The notes under the pieces are model-generated. The model had not been told where the DNA came from and ran no database searches. It saw only the letters and a list, made by a program, of their open reading frames with translations. The position numbers and the translations under genes are program-made. DNA of 64,000 bases from Enterovirga rhinocerotis (GTDB taxonomy: Bacteria; Pseudomonadota; Alphaproteobacteria; Rhizobiales; Beijerinckiaceae). This document shows, piece by piece, positions 17,333 through 25,064 of the stretch. Where the stretch lies: contig NZ_SNZR01000013.1 in assembly GCF_004363955.1 (NCBI RefSeq), forward strand, positions 806,001 through 870,000. The letters are read 5' to 3'. Within the stretch, counting starts at the first letter, position 1, and every line of letters begins with the position of its first letter.

Positions 17333-17794
17333 CTACGATGGCTTCCGTTGCCGTCTCGCCTCGGCCTCTTGGCGCCGGCGAGCGTCGTCGAGCCAGACCT
17401 TGTCCATCGCGCCGATAAGGCGATGGAGGCGATCGAACTCGTCGATGTCGATGATCCCGCAGCGGCGGGCATAGGCGTCGAGCGCCTGGAATGGGATCGG
17501 CCCGACTGAGCCGAACCCAAGATGGCGGTCCCCCTGCAGTGCCCAGAACGATGACCACGCGAAATGCAGGTGGTCAGGGAGTTCCGGCCGCTTCGCGAGG
17601 GGCGTGTCGTTGTCGCCCTCGGCGGCCCAGAGTTCGAAGACCTCGATCTTCGAGCCCCATGCCAATTGCCACTCGAGGGCGGCCGTCAGTCCCGGCTGTC
17701 GGCCTCGATGTCCTTGGCGTCGCCGTTGGACACCTCGCTCGCGGCCCATACGACACCCGCCCGAAACAGCGCGTAGTCCTTGTCCGCCAGCCAC
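17333..17794 (-). CDS. Tail assembly chaperone extension (lambda T-like), probable frameshift product
   Basis: This frame lies -1 relative to the preceding tail chaperone, overlaps its last 109 bases and ends one base before the tape-measure ATG. This is the layout of lambda G/GT. Only the part after the G stop (from LTAALEWQLAWGSK onward) looks like protein; the overlapping start reads as Arg/Gly-rich shadow. I therefore infer it is made as a -1 frameshifted fusion, although a GTG at 17794 or ATG at 17749 could also start it. No canonical XXXYYYZ heptamer is obvious in the overlap. The extension should bind the tape measure during tail assembly. Confidence 0.6.
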   Translation of the reverse strand: MAGGQGLRAVSGGCRMGRERGVQRRRQGHRGRQPGLTAALEWQLAWGSKIEVFELWAAEGDNDTPLAKRPELPDHLHFAWSSFWALQGDRHLGFGSVGPIPFQALDAYARRCGIIDIDEFDRLHRLIGAMDKVWLDDARRRQEAEARRQRKPS

Positions 17795-18090
17795 GTGTCA
17801 GCCTGCTCGCGCGAGTAAGGCACCGCCTTGTCGTTGTCGTCGGTGAAGCCGCCCCAGTCGACGAGGATCGCCTCCCGAAGGCGTTCGGTCATGTTGGCGG
17901 CGGCGGCGTCGTTCGTGATCGTGCCGCGCCGCAGCCGGTTCTGCTTGTCGATGATGCGCTGGTCGTCCTTGTTGCCGAAGGCGCGCACCTTGACCCAGGC
18001 ATCCTCGAAACGGGGGTCGAAATCGGCGAGGCGGACGCGGACGCCGGCTTCGGCCTTCGCGCTGTCGATCTTGATGGCGGACATCTTCAC
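17686..18090 (-). CDS. Tail assembly chaperone (lambda G-like)
   Basis: The 134-residue product is a small alpha/beta protein beginning MKMSAIKIDSAKAEAGVRV. It lies between the tail tube block and the tape measure, where siphoviruses encode the chaperone that coats the tape measure. Sequence features fit tail assembly chaperones of rhizobial phages (acidic, WVKVRAFGN core). A GTG start at 18090 overlaps the stop of the upstream small gene; an ATG lies two codons in. Its end overlaps the T-like frame. Confidence 0.65.
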   Translation of the reverse strand: MKMSAIKIDSAKAEAGVRVRLADFDPRFEDAWVKVRAFGNKDDQRIIDKQNRLRRGTITNDAAAANMTERLREAILVDWGGFTDDNDKAVPYSREQADTWLADKDYALFRAGVVWAASEVSNGDAKDIEADSRD

Positions 18091-18290
18091 GGGCGGACGC
18101 TCCTCTTGGCCGGCGCCGCCTCGGGCGCAGGCCTTTCCTCGACTTTGGGTTCAGGCTCCTTCGCGTGGCCTTTGCCGATAGCGAGATCGGCGAAGTCGTC
18201 GGGAACCTCGACTACCTGCCCCTTCTCGAACGCGCGCTTTCGGCCGCTCGGATAGCCGGTGAAGTCCTCGGTTATTTTCACGACACGCAT
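18087..18290 (-). CDS. Small late protein, function unknown
   Basis: The 67-residue product begins MRVVKITEDFTGYPSGRKR, has a short SH3-like beta start with a Gly-Gln-Val-Val-Glu-Val strand, and ends in a Pro/Glu/Lys-rich tail. Short proteins of this type, giving a sequence-value slot for tail or neck genes, are common in these operons. It begins 1 base after the HNH gene stop and overlaps the tail chaperone by 4 bases, so it was probably adjacent to the tail tube gene before the HNH gene arrived. Confidence 0.6.
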   Translation of the reverse strand: MRVVKITEDFTGYPSGRKRAFEKGQVVEVPDDFADLAIGKGHAKEPEPKVEERPAPEAAPAKRSVRP

Positions 18291-18291
18291 C

Positions 18292-18897
18292 TTAAACCTC
18301 TCCAGGCAAGATATGTTTCCAGTTGTGACCGGCATGTATGCTGTGAATGGTGCGCTGGCTTACGCCATAGAGACGACCAATCTCGCGTTGACTGATCGTC
18401 TTTGCCCTTGCCATGTCTCGTATCTCTAGAACTTGGGCGACAGACAGCTTCGCCTGAGTGTGACGTTCGCCGCAAAGTAACGTTCCGTGCGCCCTTTTCT
18501 CGATGTTGTTCTGCTGCGCGGTCGCCCAACGAAGGTGGAGCGGATTCACGCAGCCATGCTGTCCGCGCCCACAAGAGTGCGCGGCGTGCACCTTGGACCC
18601 CTCACCCGGGCACGGTCCGTGAACCAGGATGCACATCACGCGGCTGGCGTGTTGGATACGCCCTTCGTAGGTCACTTCGCCGTAACCGGCGGTGTTTCGC
18701 CCGAACGGCCACGACAAGCACTCGTCCGAAGAATGGTCTACGTGAGCGCGGAGCCATTCAAGAAGGTCGCCGTGCAGCTTCCGACGGACGCATGCGGAGC
18801 CCGTTCTCATAAGCCTTCGATAGTGGGTGTTGCAGTACCCGCGAGCGCGCGACGGCTTGTTGCACCCATCCAAAGCGCATAAACGGCCAGAAGCCAT
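18292..18897 (-). CDS. HNH homing-type endonuclease
   Basis: The 201-residue protein has an N-terminal zinc-finger-like segment (LCALDGCNKPSRARGYCNTH, residues 6-25) and an HNH core of the HNH_3 type (VHAAHSCGRGQHGCVNPLHL, then WATAQQNN). Its C-terminal segment (SVAQVLEIRDM...SQREIGRLYGVSQRTI) looks like a helix-turn-helix. This three-part form is typical of free-standing phage homing endonucleases. The ATG at 18897 is preceded by GGAGG at a 6-base gap; a further upstream ATG runs into the hairpin. It interrupts the tail operon between tail tube and chaperone genes. Confidence 0.85.
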   Translation of the reverse strand: MASGRLCALDGCNKPSRARGYCNTHYRRLMRTGSACVRRKLHGDLLEWLRAHVDHSSDECLSWPFGRNTAGYGEVTYEGRIQHASRVMCILVHGPCPGEGSKVHAAHSCGRGQHGCVNPLHLRWATAQQNNIEKRAHGTLLCGERHTQAKLSVAQVLEIRDMARAKTISQREIGRLYGVSQRTIHSIHAGHNWKHILPGEV

Positions 18898-18926
18898 GCC
18901 GAACCTCCAATGTTCGTCATCGGTTA

Positions 18927-18960
18927 GAGCCCGCACATCGTTGACGCGATGTGCGGGCTC
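18927..18960. terminator. Strong hairpin after the tail tube gene
   Basis: A perfect 14-bp inverted repeat (GAGCCCGCACATCG and its complement) encloses a 6-base loop. It lies between the tail tube stop at 19000 and the HNH ATG at 18897. There is no T run on either side, so it may be an RNA-stability or partial terminator element that lowers transcription after the highly expressed tube gene. Confidence 0.6.
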
Positions 18961-18999
18961 GACCCTCTTAACTCATAGGCAAGCCCTATTCCACGGCGC

Positions 19000-19929
19000 T
19001 TAGGCGACGGCGCGGGTCACGACGATCGTCGCCTGAGCGGTCGCGTCGAAGATCGCCGTGAAGGGCACGGTGATCATCACGTCGTCGTCGTTGCCGCCGG
19101 CCGGGATGTTCCCGTCGCCGAAGCGGACCTTCGGGAGATTGAAGGTGTACTTCTTGTTGGCGTCGGCCCCGATCGTGAACGAGAGCGCGCCCGATCCGTG
19201 GTCGAGAACGGCCTGGTAAATCGCCGGATCGGAGAAGTAGAGCTCCATCTGACCCGTTACCCGGCAGCGGCCAAGCCCGAACTCCTCGCTGTAGAGCGAG
19301 CCGACGACCGGGCGCTCACGCATGCCATTGTCGACGTTCAGGCTCAGCGACATCACCTTGGGGGAGGTGACGTTTGGAATTGTCAGGCTCGCGACGTGCG
19401 AGCTCGAGTTCATGATCTGCTCGGTGCTGGCCGGCGTATAGGTGGCGCCCGTCACGATGGCCGTCGCGAGCGTCTCCTTCTGTGCCATCAGGCCGAAGGA
19501 ACCCTCCACCTTCGCTGCCGGGCGCAGATCCAGCGAGAAGGTGTTGAGCATGGCCCCGGTGAAGCGCGAGAAGCTGTCGGTCGCGCCCATCTCGCGGGTC
19601 TCTTCGACCGTGAAGGAGGTCCGCAGGATCCCATTCTTGAGGATGTTGGTCGCCCAGCTGCCGCAAAGCACAGCCGCGAGCCAGTCGTCGAAGGAGCCGT
19701 AGCTCATCTCGACCGGATACTCGCCGGAGGCCCGCTGCGAGACCTGGATGAGATCGGCCACGTTCCGGTCGGCGCGCAGCTCGTCCGACTCGACCGTGGC
19801 CTTGTTCGTCCGCAGGCCCGAGGCGCGCGTGGTGCGCAGCGTCTTGAGCGTCGGCGTGGCCGGCGTGACGCCCCATGCGCTCTCGGCGACGTAGGCGATG
19901 CGCGTGAGCGCGTGATCCGCGAAGGGCAT
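19000..19929 (-). CDS. Major tail tube protein
   Basis: The 309-residue protein starts MPFADHALTRIAYVAESAWG and has the beta-sandwich pattern of the Phage_tube_2 family (VESDELRADRNVADL, YGSFDDWLAA). The C-terminal part is a second beta-rich domain (PKVRFGDGNIP), possibly an Ig-like surface module. It lies between the tail terminator gene and the tail chaperones, the usual place. GAGGAG sits 6 bases before the ATG. This should be the most abundant tail protein. Confidence 0.85.
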   Translation of the reverse strand: MPFADHALTRIAYVAESAWGVTPATPTLKTLRTTRASGLRTNKATVESDELRADRNVADLIQVSQRASGEYPVEMSYGSFDDWLAAVLCGSWATNILKNGILRTSFTVEETREMGATDSFSRFTGAMLNTFSLDLRPAAKVEGSFGLMAQKETLATAIVTGATYTPASTEQIMNSSSHVASLTIPNVTSPKVMSLSLNVDNGMRERPVVGSLYSEEFGLGRCRVTGQMELYFSDPAIYQAVLDHGSGALSFTIGADANKKYTFNLPKVRFGDGNIPAGGNDDDVMITVPFTAIFDATAQATIVVTRAVA

Positions 19930-19967
19930 CGGGAACTCCTCAGATTGTCGTGAAGGTGGGCGGCGCG

Positions 19968-20423
19968 TCAGCCGAAGAGCGTGTGCTCGAACCCTATGGC
20001 GAGGGGCACTCGGTAGTACCCGCTCTCCTCATTGCGATCGTCCATCTGAGGGGATGTCACCGCCCAGCACTGGACCCCATCGAAGGACTGGCCGCGGAAG
20101 AGAGAGGCGAGTTCATCTGCCCAAGCGAGCGCCTGGTTCAACCCGGCGTTTCTCTCGGCGCCGATCACGAGGCGGATCACGCCCTCTTCGACCCACAGGT
20201 TGTTGCCCGGGTCTCCGATCGAACGCATTTCTTCGTTCGCCACGGGGAACTGCACCGTGATGAAGCGGCCGCCGGCAGGGTCGGCATCGCCCGTCTCGTT
20301 CGGACCAACCACCAAGACCGGATCGCCCGACGAAGGCTGCCAGTAGCGCTTGGGATCATCGGCTGGCCCCGTGAGAGGACCGAGCCTGTTCAAGACAGCG
20401 TTGACGACAGCGAGGCGGGCCAT
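19968..20423 (-). CDS. Tail terminator-like protein
   Basis: The 151-residue product resembles DUF4128-type tail terminators: an N-terminal helix (MARLAVVNAVLNRLGPL), a central FITVQFPVANEE strand, and a C-terminal strand set ending GYYRVPLAIGFEHTLFG. The family forms the ring that stops tail tube growth and joins the head. The ATG overlaps the TGA of its upstream neighbour by one base, which supports this start over a longer one. The place just upstream of the tube gene agrees. Confidence 0.65.
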   Translation of the reverse strand: MARLAVVNAVLNRLGPLTGPADDPKRYWQPSSGDPVLVVGPNETGDADPAGGRFITVQFPVANEEMRSIGDPGNNLWVEEGVIRLVIGAERNAGLNQALAWADELASLFRGQSFDGVQCWAVTSPQMDDRNEESGYYRVPLAIGFEHTLFG

Positions 20424-21121
20424 CAGCGCGGCCTCACGACGACGCTGGGCTGCCTGCGGAGCCAATCCTCAGCTAGGCCAGGGCGCCCACCACGGCGGGC
20501 CTTCTGCCTACGACCACCGGGCGATCGCGCCCATTCGTCGATCCCGCCGATAAGGAGCGATCGCCAGCTGAAGCCGATCCGAGCGACGTTGCCAAAGCGC
20601 CGCTGAGCGAGCATCGCCACCGCCTCGTAGACGCCGTCCGGGGCCTGGCTGGAGAGCCCGTTCTCGATCTTTCGAGCGTATGGCACCGTCGACGCGAACA
20701 CGGCTTCCTCGAACAGCGGAGGCAGTGGCGCGCCGTCTTCTTGGGGGCGGCCGTCGATGATCAGGACGTGTGAGGAGCGATAGAGCCCGGGGTGACCAGG
20801 GCGGCGATCCCCGGCTCTGCCCACGGGCGAGTGCTTGATCAGTTGCTCGCGCACGTACTCGATGGTCGGCGAGATCAGGTCCCATTCCGCCACGATCTGA
20901 CCGTCTGGGCGGACGCTGTCGAGCGATCCACCGCGCCTCCCGTCGACGATCGTCGCATAGGGGGCGGGGCGTCCGAGGACCGCCGCGTTCACCTGATTGG
21001 CATGCCCGATCTGCTCGCGGGCGTACTCGGCGAACGCCTTGCTGCGCTCCGCAGCGCTGAAAATCTCCGGGAAGGCGACCTCGAGCGATACGCTCGCGCC
21101 CTGGATGCGGGTCCGGGCCAT
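20423..21121 (-). CDS. HK97 gp10-like neck/minor tail protein
   Basis: The 232-residue product occurs in the slot between head-closure and tail-terminator genes. The centre (GLYRSSHVLIIDGRP, then VPYARKIENG) resembles the HK97 gp10 family motif in which a Tyr-Ala-x-x-x-Glu-x-Gly segment is conserved. The tail is very basic (PGGRRQKARRGGRPG), unusual for the family, and could touch DNA. It shares one base with both neighbours' codons. Confidence 0.6.
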   Translation of the reverse strand: MARTRIQGASVSLEVAFPEIFSAAERSKAFAEYAREQIGHANQVNAAVLGRPAPYATIVDGRRGGSLDSVRPDGQIVAEWDLISPTIEYVREQLIKHSPVGRAGDRRPGHPGLYRSSHVLIIDGRPQEDGAPLPPLFEEAVFASTVPYARKIENGLSSQAPDGVYEAVAMLAQRRFGNVARIGFSWRSLLIGGIDEWARSPGGRRQKARRGGRPGLAEDWLRRQPSVVVRPR

Positions 21122-21480
21122 CAGACGAGAGCCGCGCCCCCGAGCAGAAGCTCGTAGGCGATGAGTTCCCCGGCGACCCGACGCTTCGTGTCATCGACCT
21201 CGTTCACGGTGAGTGTCGTGTTCCCGATGATGACCTTGTCGGACCCGCGACGGAATGGCAGCGGGAATCCTGACGCATGAAGGGAATCGCGCATGACGAT
21301 CGCCTTCCGGTCGCTGAGGTTCACGCCGCCCACCAGCTCGGCTTCGCCGTAGCTCACGAGCCGGATTCGCACGGTCCTTTCGATCGGCGCCGCATTGGGA
21401 ACGACGCGGCGAAAGGTGACGTTCTCGCCATGCGCCGCGATCTGGCGCGCATACATGGCGCGGGCGGCCGCGGGGGTCAT
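21121..21480 (-). CDS. Head-closure-like protein
   Basis: The 119-residue product has a helical start ([17 protein letters not shown]) and a beta-rich body (ENVTFRRVVPNAAPIERTVR) typical of small stopper proteins. I take the ATG at 21480 because it overlaps the connector stop by 4 bases; the longer frame upstream is antisense-like. Position between the gp6-like connector and gp10-like gene suggests it seals the portal after packaging. No family name is certain. Confidence 0.55.
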   Translation of the reverse strand: MTPAAARAMYARQIAAHGENVTFRRVVPNAAPIERTVRIRLVSYGEAELVGGVNLSDRKAIVMRDSLHASGFPLPFRRGSDKVIIGNTTLTVNEVDDTKRRVAGELIAYELLLGGAALV

Positions 21481-22088
21481 GCGAAGACCCTGAGCCCTGA
21501 AAGCATCTGATCGATAGTCTTCGCGATCACGAGGCCGGCAGATGGCGAGACGACATACCGGGTCGAGCCGACCCCATCGACATCCTCCTCGGCTATGAAG
21601 AGATTCTCGGCACCGACCGATTTGGCGTTGTTCACGCCCAGCACGATTGCCTGTTTCACCCTCTCGGGGACAGCCCCCGTCGTGTCGCCGTCGTAGCCGG
21701 CCCGATAGCGAATTCTCAGGTGACCGGAATCCGCGATTGTAGGCCACGACGTAGCCGGCATTACTCGCCATGACCGAAGCCGGACATGATCTTCCGGCGC
21801 GGAAAGCGTGCGCTCAGTTCCGTCTGGATCATCGTACTTGACCGAGAGCAGTTCGATCAGCGGCTGGTAGATGAAGCCCGGTGGGCCATAGGCCACGTCA
21901 CAGGCGGTCAAGTGCAGTTCCAGGGTTTGCGGCCCAAGCGCCCGACCGAGCCAGCCCGTAGGGCCATCGATCTGCTCCGTCGCCGCCTGGATCAACGCCG
22001 CGACCTTGGCATCGTTCGCGACATGATCGCCGGGCACCGCTTCCGGAGTAATGAGCGGCCCAGGAGGCGTGATGACGATGGTCCTCAT
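21477..22088 (-). CDS. Head-tail connector (gp6-like adaptor)
   Basis: The 203-residue product shows the helical adaptor pattern of phage gp6-like connectors: [20 protein letters not shown] near the start, a central beta part, and [20 protein letters not shown] near the end. These proteins form a 12- or 13-mer ring under the portal. The start at 22088 overlaps the collagen-like gene stop by 4 bases. It is the first conventional connector after the portal. Confidence 0.75.
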   Translation of the reverse strand: MRTIVITPPGPLITPEAVPGDHVANDAKVAALIQAATEQIDGPTGWLGRALGPQTLELHLTACDVAYGPPGFIYQPLIELLSVKYDDPDGTERTLSAPEDHVRLRSWRVMPATSWPTIADSGHLRIRYRAGYDGDTTGAVPERVKQAIVLGVNNAKSVGAENLFIAEEDVDGVGSTRYVVSPSAGLVIAKTIDQMLSGLRVFA

Positions 22089-23338
22089 CGGCCAGCAACC
22101 TTCGCCAAGAGCGGGTACAGATCGACCGAAACCGTAGAGCCGTCGGCGTTCGTCAGCGTCAGGATCGCCTCGTCGCTCACGTCCAACCCGATGACAGGCA
22201 GGCCAGGTTCGCCCCGATCCCCTTTCTCGCCGGACTGACCTCTCTCCCCCGGAGCCCCGCGCTTTCCCTGCGAAGCAAGCAGTTGCCATCCATCGCCGGG
22301 GCAAGGACCGGGCTCATCTTTACGAGCAATGAAAGAACCACCGTTGAGCGCGACAACGTCGAGCGCCGAGTAGGAGGCGTCTGCTGCCCAGGTCCCGCGA
22401 ATGGCGATGGATCGGCCAGCCTCGCCATCACGCCCGGACGCCGCGAGGCAAGACCAATCGGCATTTGGCGGCATCCGAGCCGTGTCGCGAAGCGCTTGGT
22501 AGGTCGCTCCGGACAACGTCACGACGTCGGCCTCGTAATAGACGCGGTCTTCCCATTCGCGGGCGACAGGAAGTTTTCCCGGCGGGCCTTCCTCACCACG
22601 AATGCCGGGTTCACCCTGCGGACCCCGGTCGCCGTCGCGCCCGTCCTTGCCATCAAGCCCAGGCGCACCATCGAGGCCCCTCTCTCCGTCGGTCCCACGA
22701 TCGCCTTGCGGCCCTGGGTCACCCTTCTCACCAGCCGGACCATCTCGGCCAGGCGGGCCACGTTCGCCCTGCTCGCCTCGCTCGCCGGGGGCGCCGTCGA
22801 CACCATCCCGACCGTCCAGGCCGCGTTCACCTGGCGGGCCCTGACGGCCTTCTGCTCCATCAGCACCGTCCCGACCCACCTTGCCTGGAGGACCGCGCTC
22901 CCCTGGCGCCCCATCTGCGCCGTTCCGGCCGTCTACGCCGTCACGGCCTGGAGGCCCGCGTTCGCCCGTCGCCCCATCGCGTCCCGGAATGCCGGGCTCC
23001 CCTGTGTCGCCGCGAGCGCCAGGCGGGCCCTTTTCCCCAGCGGCGCCGTCCAGCCCATCTCGACCATCGGCTCCGTCGGTCCCTGGCTCGCCCTTCTCCC
23101 CGCGGTCACCGTCTCTCAGCGACGCAAGCCGCTCGTCGACACGACGTAGGATCTTGTCGCTCAACTCGACGTTCGACGCCCGCGACTCGGCGACCGTCGC
23201 GCGAAGGTCTGCAATCGTCGCGCGTGCTTCAGCCTCGATGCCCTCGCGCTCACGCTGCCATTGTCGGCGCTCGGCCGCGATGACATGCGCAAGCGCCTCC
23301 CGTAAGGCCGAACTAGGCGACGAGGCGGCCGAGTTCAT
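22085..23338 (-). CDS. Collagen-like structural protein near the portal
   Basis: The 417-residue protein has an N-terminal helical coiled segment (1-75) and then 60 uninterrupted Gly-X-Y triplets (residues 77-256), with many GPP, GER and GRD units. Two small Trp/Tyr-containing modules follow ([20 protein letters not shown] and [20 protein letters not shown]), then eight more G-X-Y triplets, and a short beta end. It should form a collagen triple helix trimerised by the N-terminal coil. The modules resemble short carbohydrate-binding inserts of phage proteins. The gene overlaps the portal end by 26 bases and the connector by 4. Head-fibre or neck-appendage role is inferred. Confidence 0.8.
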   Translation of the reverse strand: MNSAASSPSSALREALAHVIAAERRQWQREREGIEAEARATIADLRATVAESRASNVELSDKILRRVDERLASLRDGDRGEKGEPGTDGADGRDGLDGAAGEKGPPGARGDTGEPGIPGRDGATGERGPPGRDGVDGRNGADGAPGERGPPGKVGRDGADGAEGRQGPPGERGLDGRDGVDGAPGERGEQGERGPPGRDGPAGEKGDPGPQGDRGTDGERGLDGAPGLDGKDGRDGDRGPQGEPGIRGEEGPPGKLPVAREWEDRVYYEADVVTLSGATYQALRDTARMPPNADWSCLAASGRDGEAGRSIAIRGTWAADASYSALDVVALNGGSFIARKDEPGPCPGDGWQLLASQGKRGAPGERGQSGEKGDRGEPGLPVIGLDVSDEAILTLTNADGSTVSVDLYPLLAKVAGR

Positions 23339-24716
23339 CCGCGTCCCGCAAGAGGTCGGCTCCGTTCCAGCCGAGGGCCTGATCTCCATCTTGTCCCTCG
23401 GTCTTGTCGTTCGCCGGAGATGGCAGTTCGGGCCCGCCAGGGGCTTGGGGAGCCGAAGGATCTGGAGGCCGCATTGCTGTGCCGTAGCTCAACGGCACGA
23501 CCTGCTGCTGCACACGAGGCATCGCACCGTGTCCGCCCGGCACTGCGGGAAGGTCTTCCTCGGCGCGACCCTCATCTGGGCTGTAGATGCCGCTGATCAC
23601 GCCGCGAGCGAGCGCCTCGATCCGATCCTTGTAGGCGCTACGCAACAGCGCACGGGTATCGAACTCAAGGTACTCGTCGGGCAGTCCGCGGAGCCCGAAC
23701 AGGAGCCCGAAGGCTTCCTCGATGTGGTTCAGCGCAAAGCCTAGACCTGACGCGATCCACGACTGCATCAGCAGCTCGGTGGAGGCGAAGGTCGGGCCGC
23801 CGAGACCGAGCACCTGCAACGGCAGACGGAATGCCATCGCGACGCTCTGATCGGTAATCTTGAGGAGGTCTGCGAGTTGGCCGTCTTGTGCGGCAGTCGT
23901 GACTGGCTTTGCCTTAAGACCCCACGAGATGATGGGCGTCTTCCCTACGTTTTCGCCTTGCGTCTGCTCATCCCACCATTCCCGAAGGTCGCGCGACTGC
24001 TCGACCGTCAGCTTTTCGTCCGTCTCAAGGATGAACGAAGGTCGGGCCTGGTTCAGATAAAAGGCGACCTGTTGATTGAGCGCCGCATCCGACATCGCCC
24101 GCTCGAGCACGGTCGCGAGGATCGGGCTTTCACCCTTCAACGGGTGCCTCGGCGTATGAAGGCGGATGTGAAGGACGTCGCGGGCGGGGATAGGAAGTGA
24201 AAAGTCGTAGCGCCTCTCGAGGATTTCGTTTCCCGACAGGCCATAGAAGATCGATCCATCCTGCGCGACCAGCGGCTGGCCGCGGCGCATCAGGTGAAGT
24301 TCGCTCGGCTCTCCACGGTTGTTCCGGATCACCACGCCGAAGGCCTCGCCCTCGTTGTAAAGGCGGCGCGTCGCGTTCAGCAGCAGGTCCGACATAGACT
24401 GATAGTCATTCGGACGCTTCAGTATCCGGGTCAGCGCCGACCCGGTGACGCGCTCGCGGCCGCCGTTGTCCAGCTTCCGCCAGTGATCACCGGGGCACAT
24501 GGCGACGGTTTGCGAATATGCGGAGACGCAGGCCTCCACCATTGCACTACCTTGGCCGTAGGGATGCAGACGGGAGCCGCTCTGCCACCAGTTCCAATGC
24601 TTGCCAGCGCCCGCAGACAGGATCCCATCGACCAGCATGTACGGGCCAGGGCGCGAACGTCCCTCGCCCGCACGTGCGGCAGTCGGCCGGAATATGCGGG
24701 TCAGCCAGTTGGCCAT
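23313..24716 (-). CDS. Portal protein, HK97 family
   Basis: The 467-residue protein is of normal length for HK97-type portals and contains family patterns [38 protein letters not shown] and [13 protein letters not shown]. Portals form the dodecameric DNA gate at one capsid vertex and dock terminase. Pro/Gln-rich C-terminal residues overlap the next gene. It lies upstream of connectors and downstream of capsid genes in the same operon. Confidence 0.9.
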   Translation of the reverse strand: MANWLTRIFRPTAARAGEGRSRPGPYMLVDGILSAGAGKHWNWWQSGSRLHPYGQGSAMVEACVSAYSQTVAMCPGDHWRKLDNGGRERVTGSALTRILKRPNDYQSMSDLLLNATRRLYNEGEAFGVVIRNNRGEPSELHLMRRGQPLVAQDGSIFYGLSGNEILERRYDFSLPIPARDVLHIRLHTPRHPLKGESPILATVLERAMSDAALNQQVAFYLNQARPSFILETDEKLTVEQSRDLREWWDEQTQGENVGKTPIISWGLKAKPVTTAAQDGQLADLLKITDQSVAMAFRLPLQVLGLGGPTFASTELLMQSWIASGLGFALNHIEEAFGLLFGLRGLPDEYLEFDTRALLRSAYKDRIEALARGVISGIYSPDEGRAEEDLPAVPGGHGAMPRVQQQVVPLSYGTAMRPPDPSAPQAPGGPELPSPANDKTEGQDGDQALGWNGADLLRDADELGRLVA

Positions 24717-24722
24717 CGGGGG

Positions 24723-25001
24723 TCAGCGAGTCTCGTAGTCGACCGGCTTCGCCGACGTCTTCATATCCCGACGCGTCTGGCCGCCAGCGACCGAACGCTC
24801 CCGCATCTCGTCGAGGTCAGCCTGGGACGGATAGGGTTCGGGGGCGGTTGCGGGAGTTGCCTCGACCTTCGTCGCGGGTTCGGTAGCGTTCCCAGCAGCT
24901 TCGTCGATCCGCTTCTGCAGTTCAGCGGCGTCCCAGCCATTGAAGGCGTTCTTGCCCGTGGCTTCCTTGTAGGCCGCTCGCAGTGTTTCGACGTCAGACA
25001 T
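24723..25001 (-). CDS. Small head protein, function unknown
   Basis: The 92-residue product begins MSDVETLRAAYKEATGKNAF, with a short helical SAP-like or HeH-like motif (NGWDAAELQKRIDEA) and a disordered Pro/Thr/Ala tail. AGGAGG lies 6 bases before the ATG at 25001; another ATG at 25007 directly abuts that site and is less likely. It separates capsid and portal genes, so a scaffold- or decoration-type role is possible but not shown. Confidence 0.6.
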   Translation of the reverse strand: MSDVETLRAAYKEATGKNAFNGWDAAELQKRIDEAAGNATEPATKVEATPATAPEPYPSQADLDEMRERSVAGGQTRRDMKTSAKPVDYETR

Positions 25002-25064
25002 TGGCATCCTCCTTGGTTAGAGCGGGGCAGCAGCGCCCCGCTCTCAATTCCACGACCGGTCAGG

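Noticed and set aside
18336-18936. Plus-strand frames over the HNH gene
   Set aside because: The minus-strand HNH motif and GGAGG start are clear; plus frames are shadows.
22283-23744. Plus-strand frames rich in Pro/Ser opposite the collagen-like gene
   Set aside because: Mirror of the Gly-X-Y codons, not a real gene.
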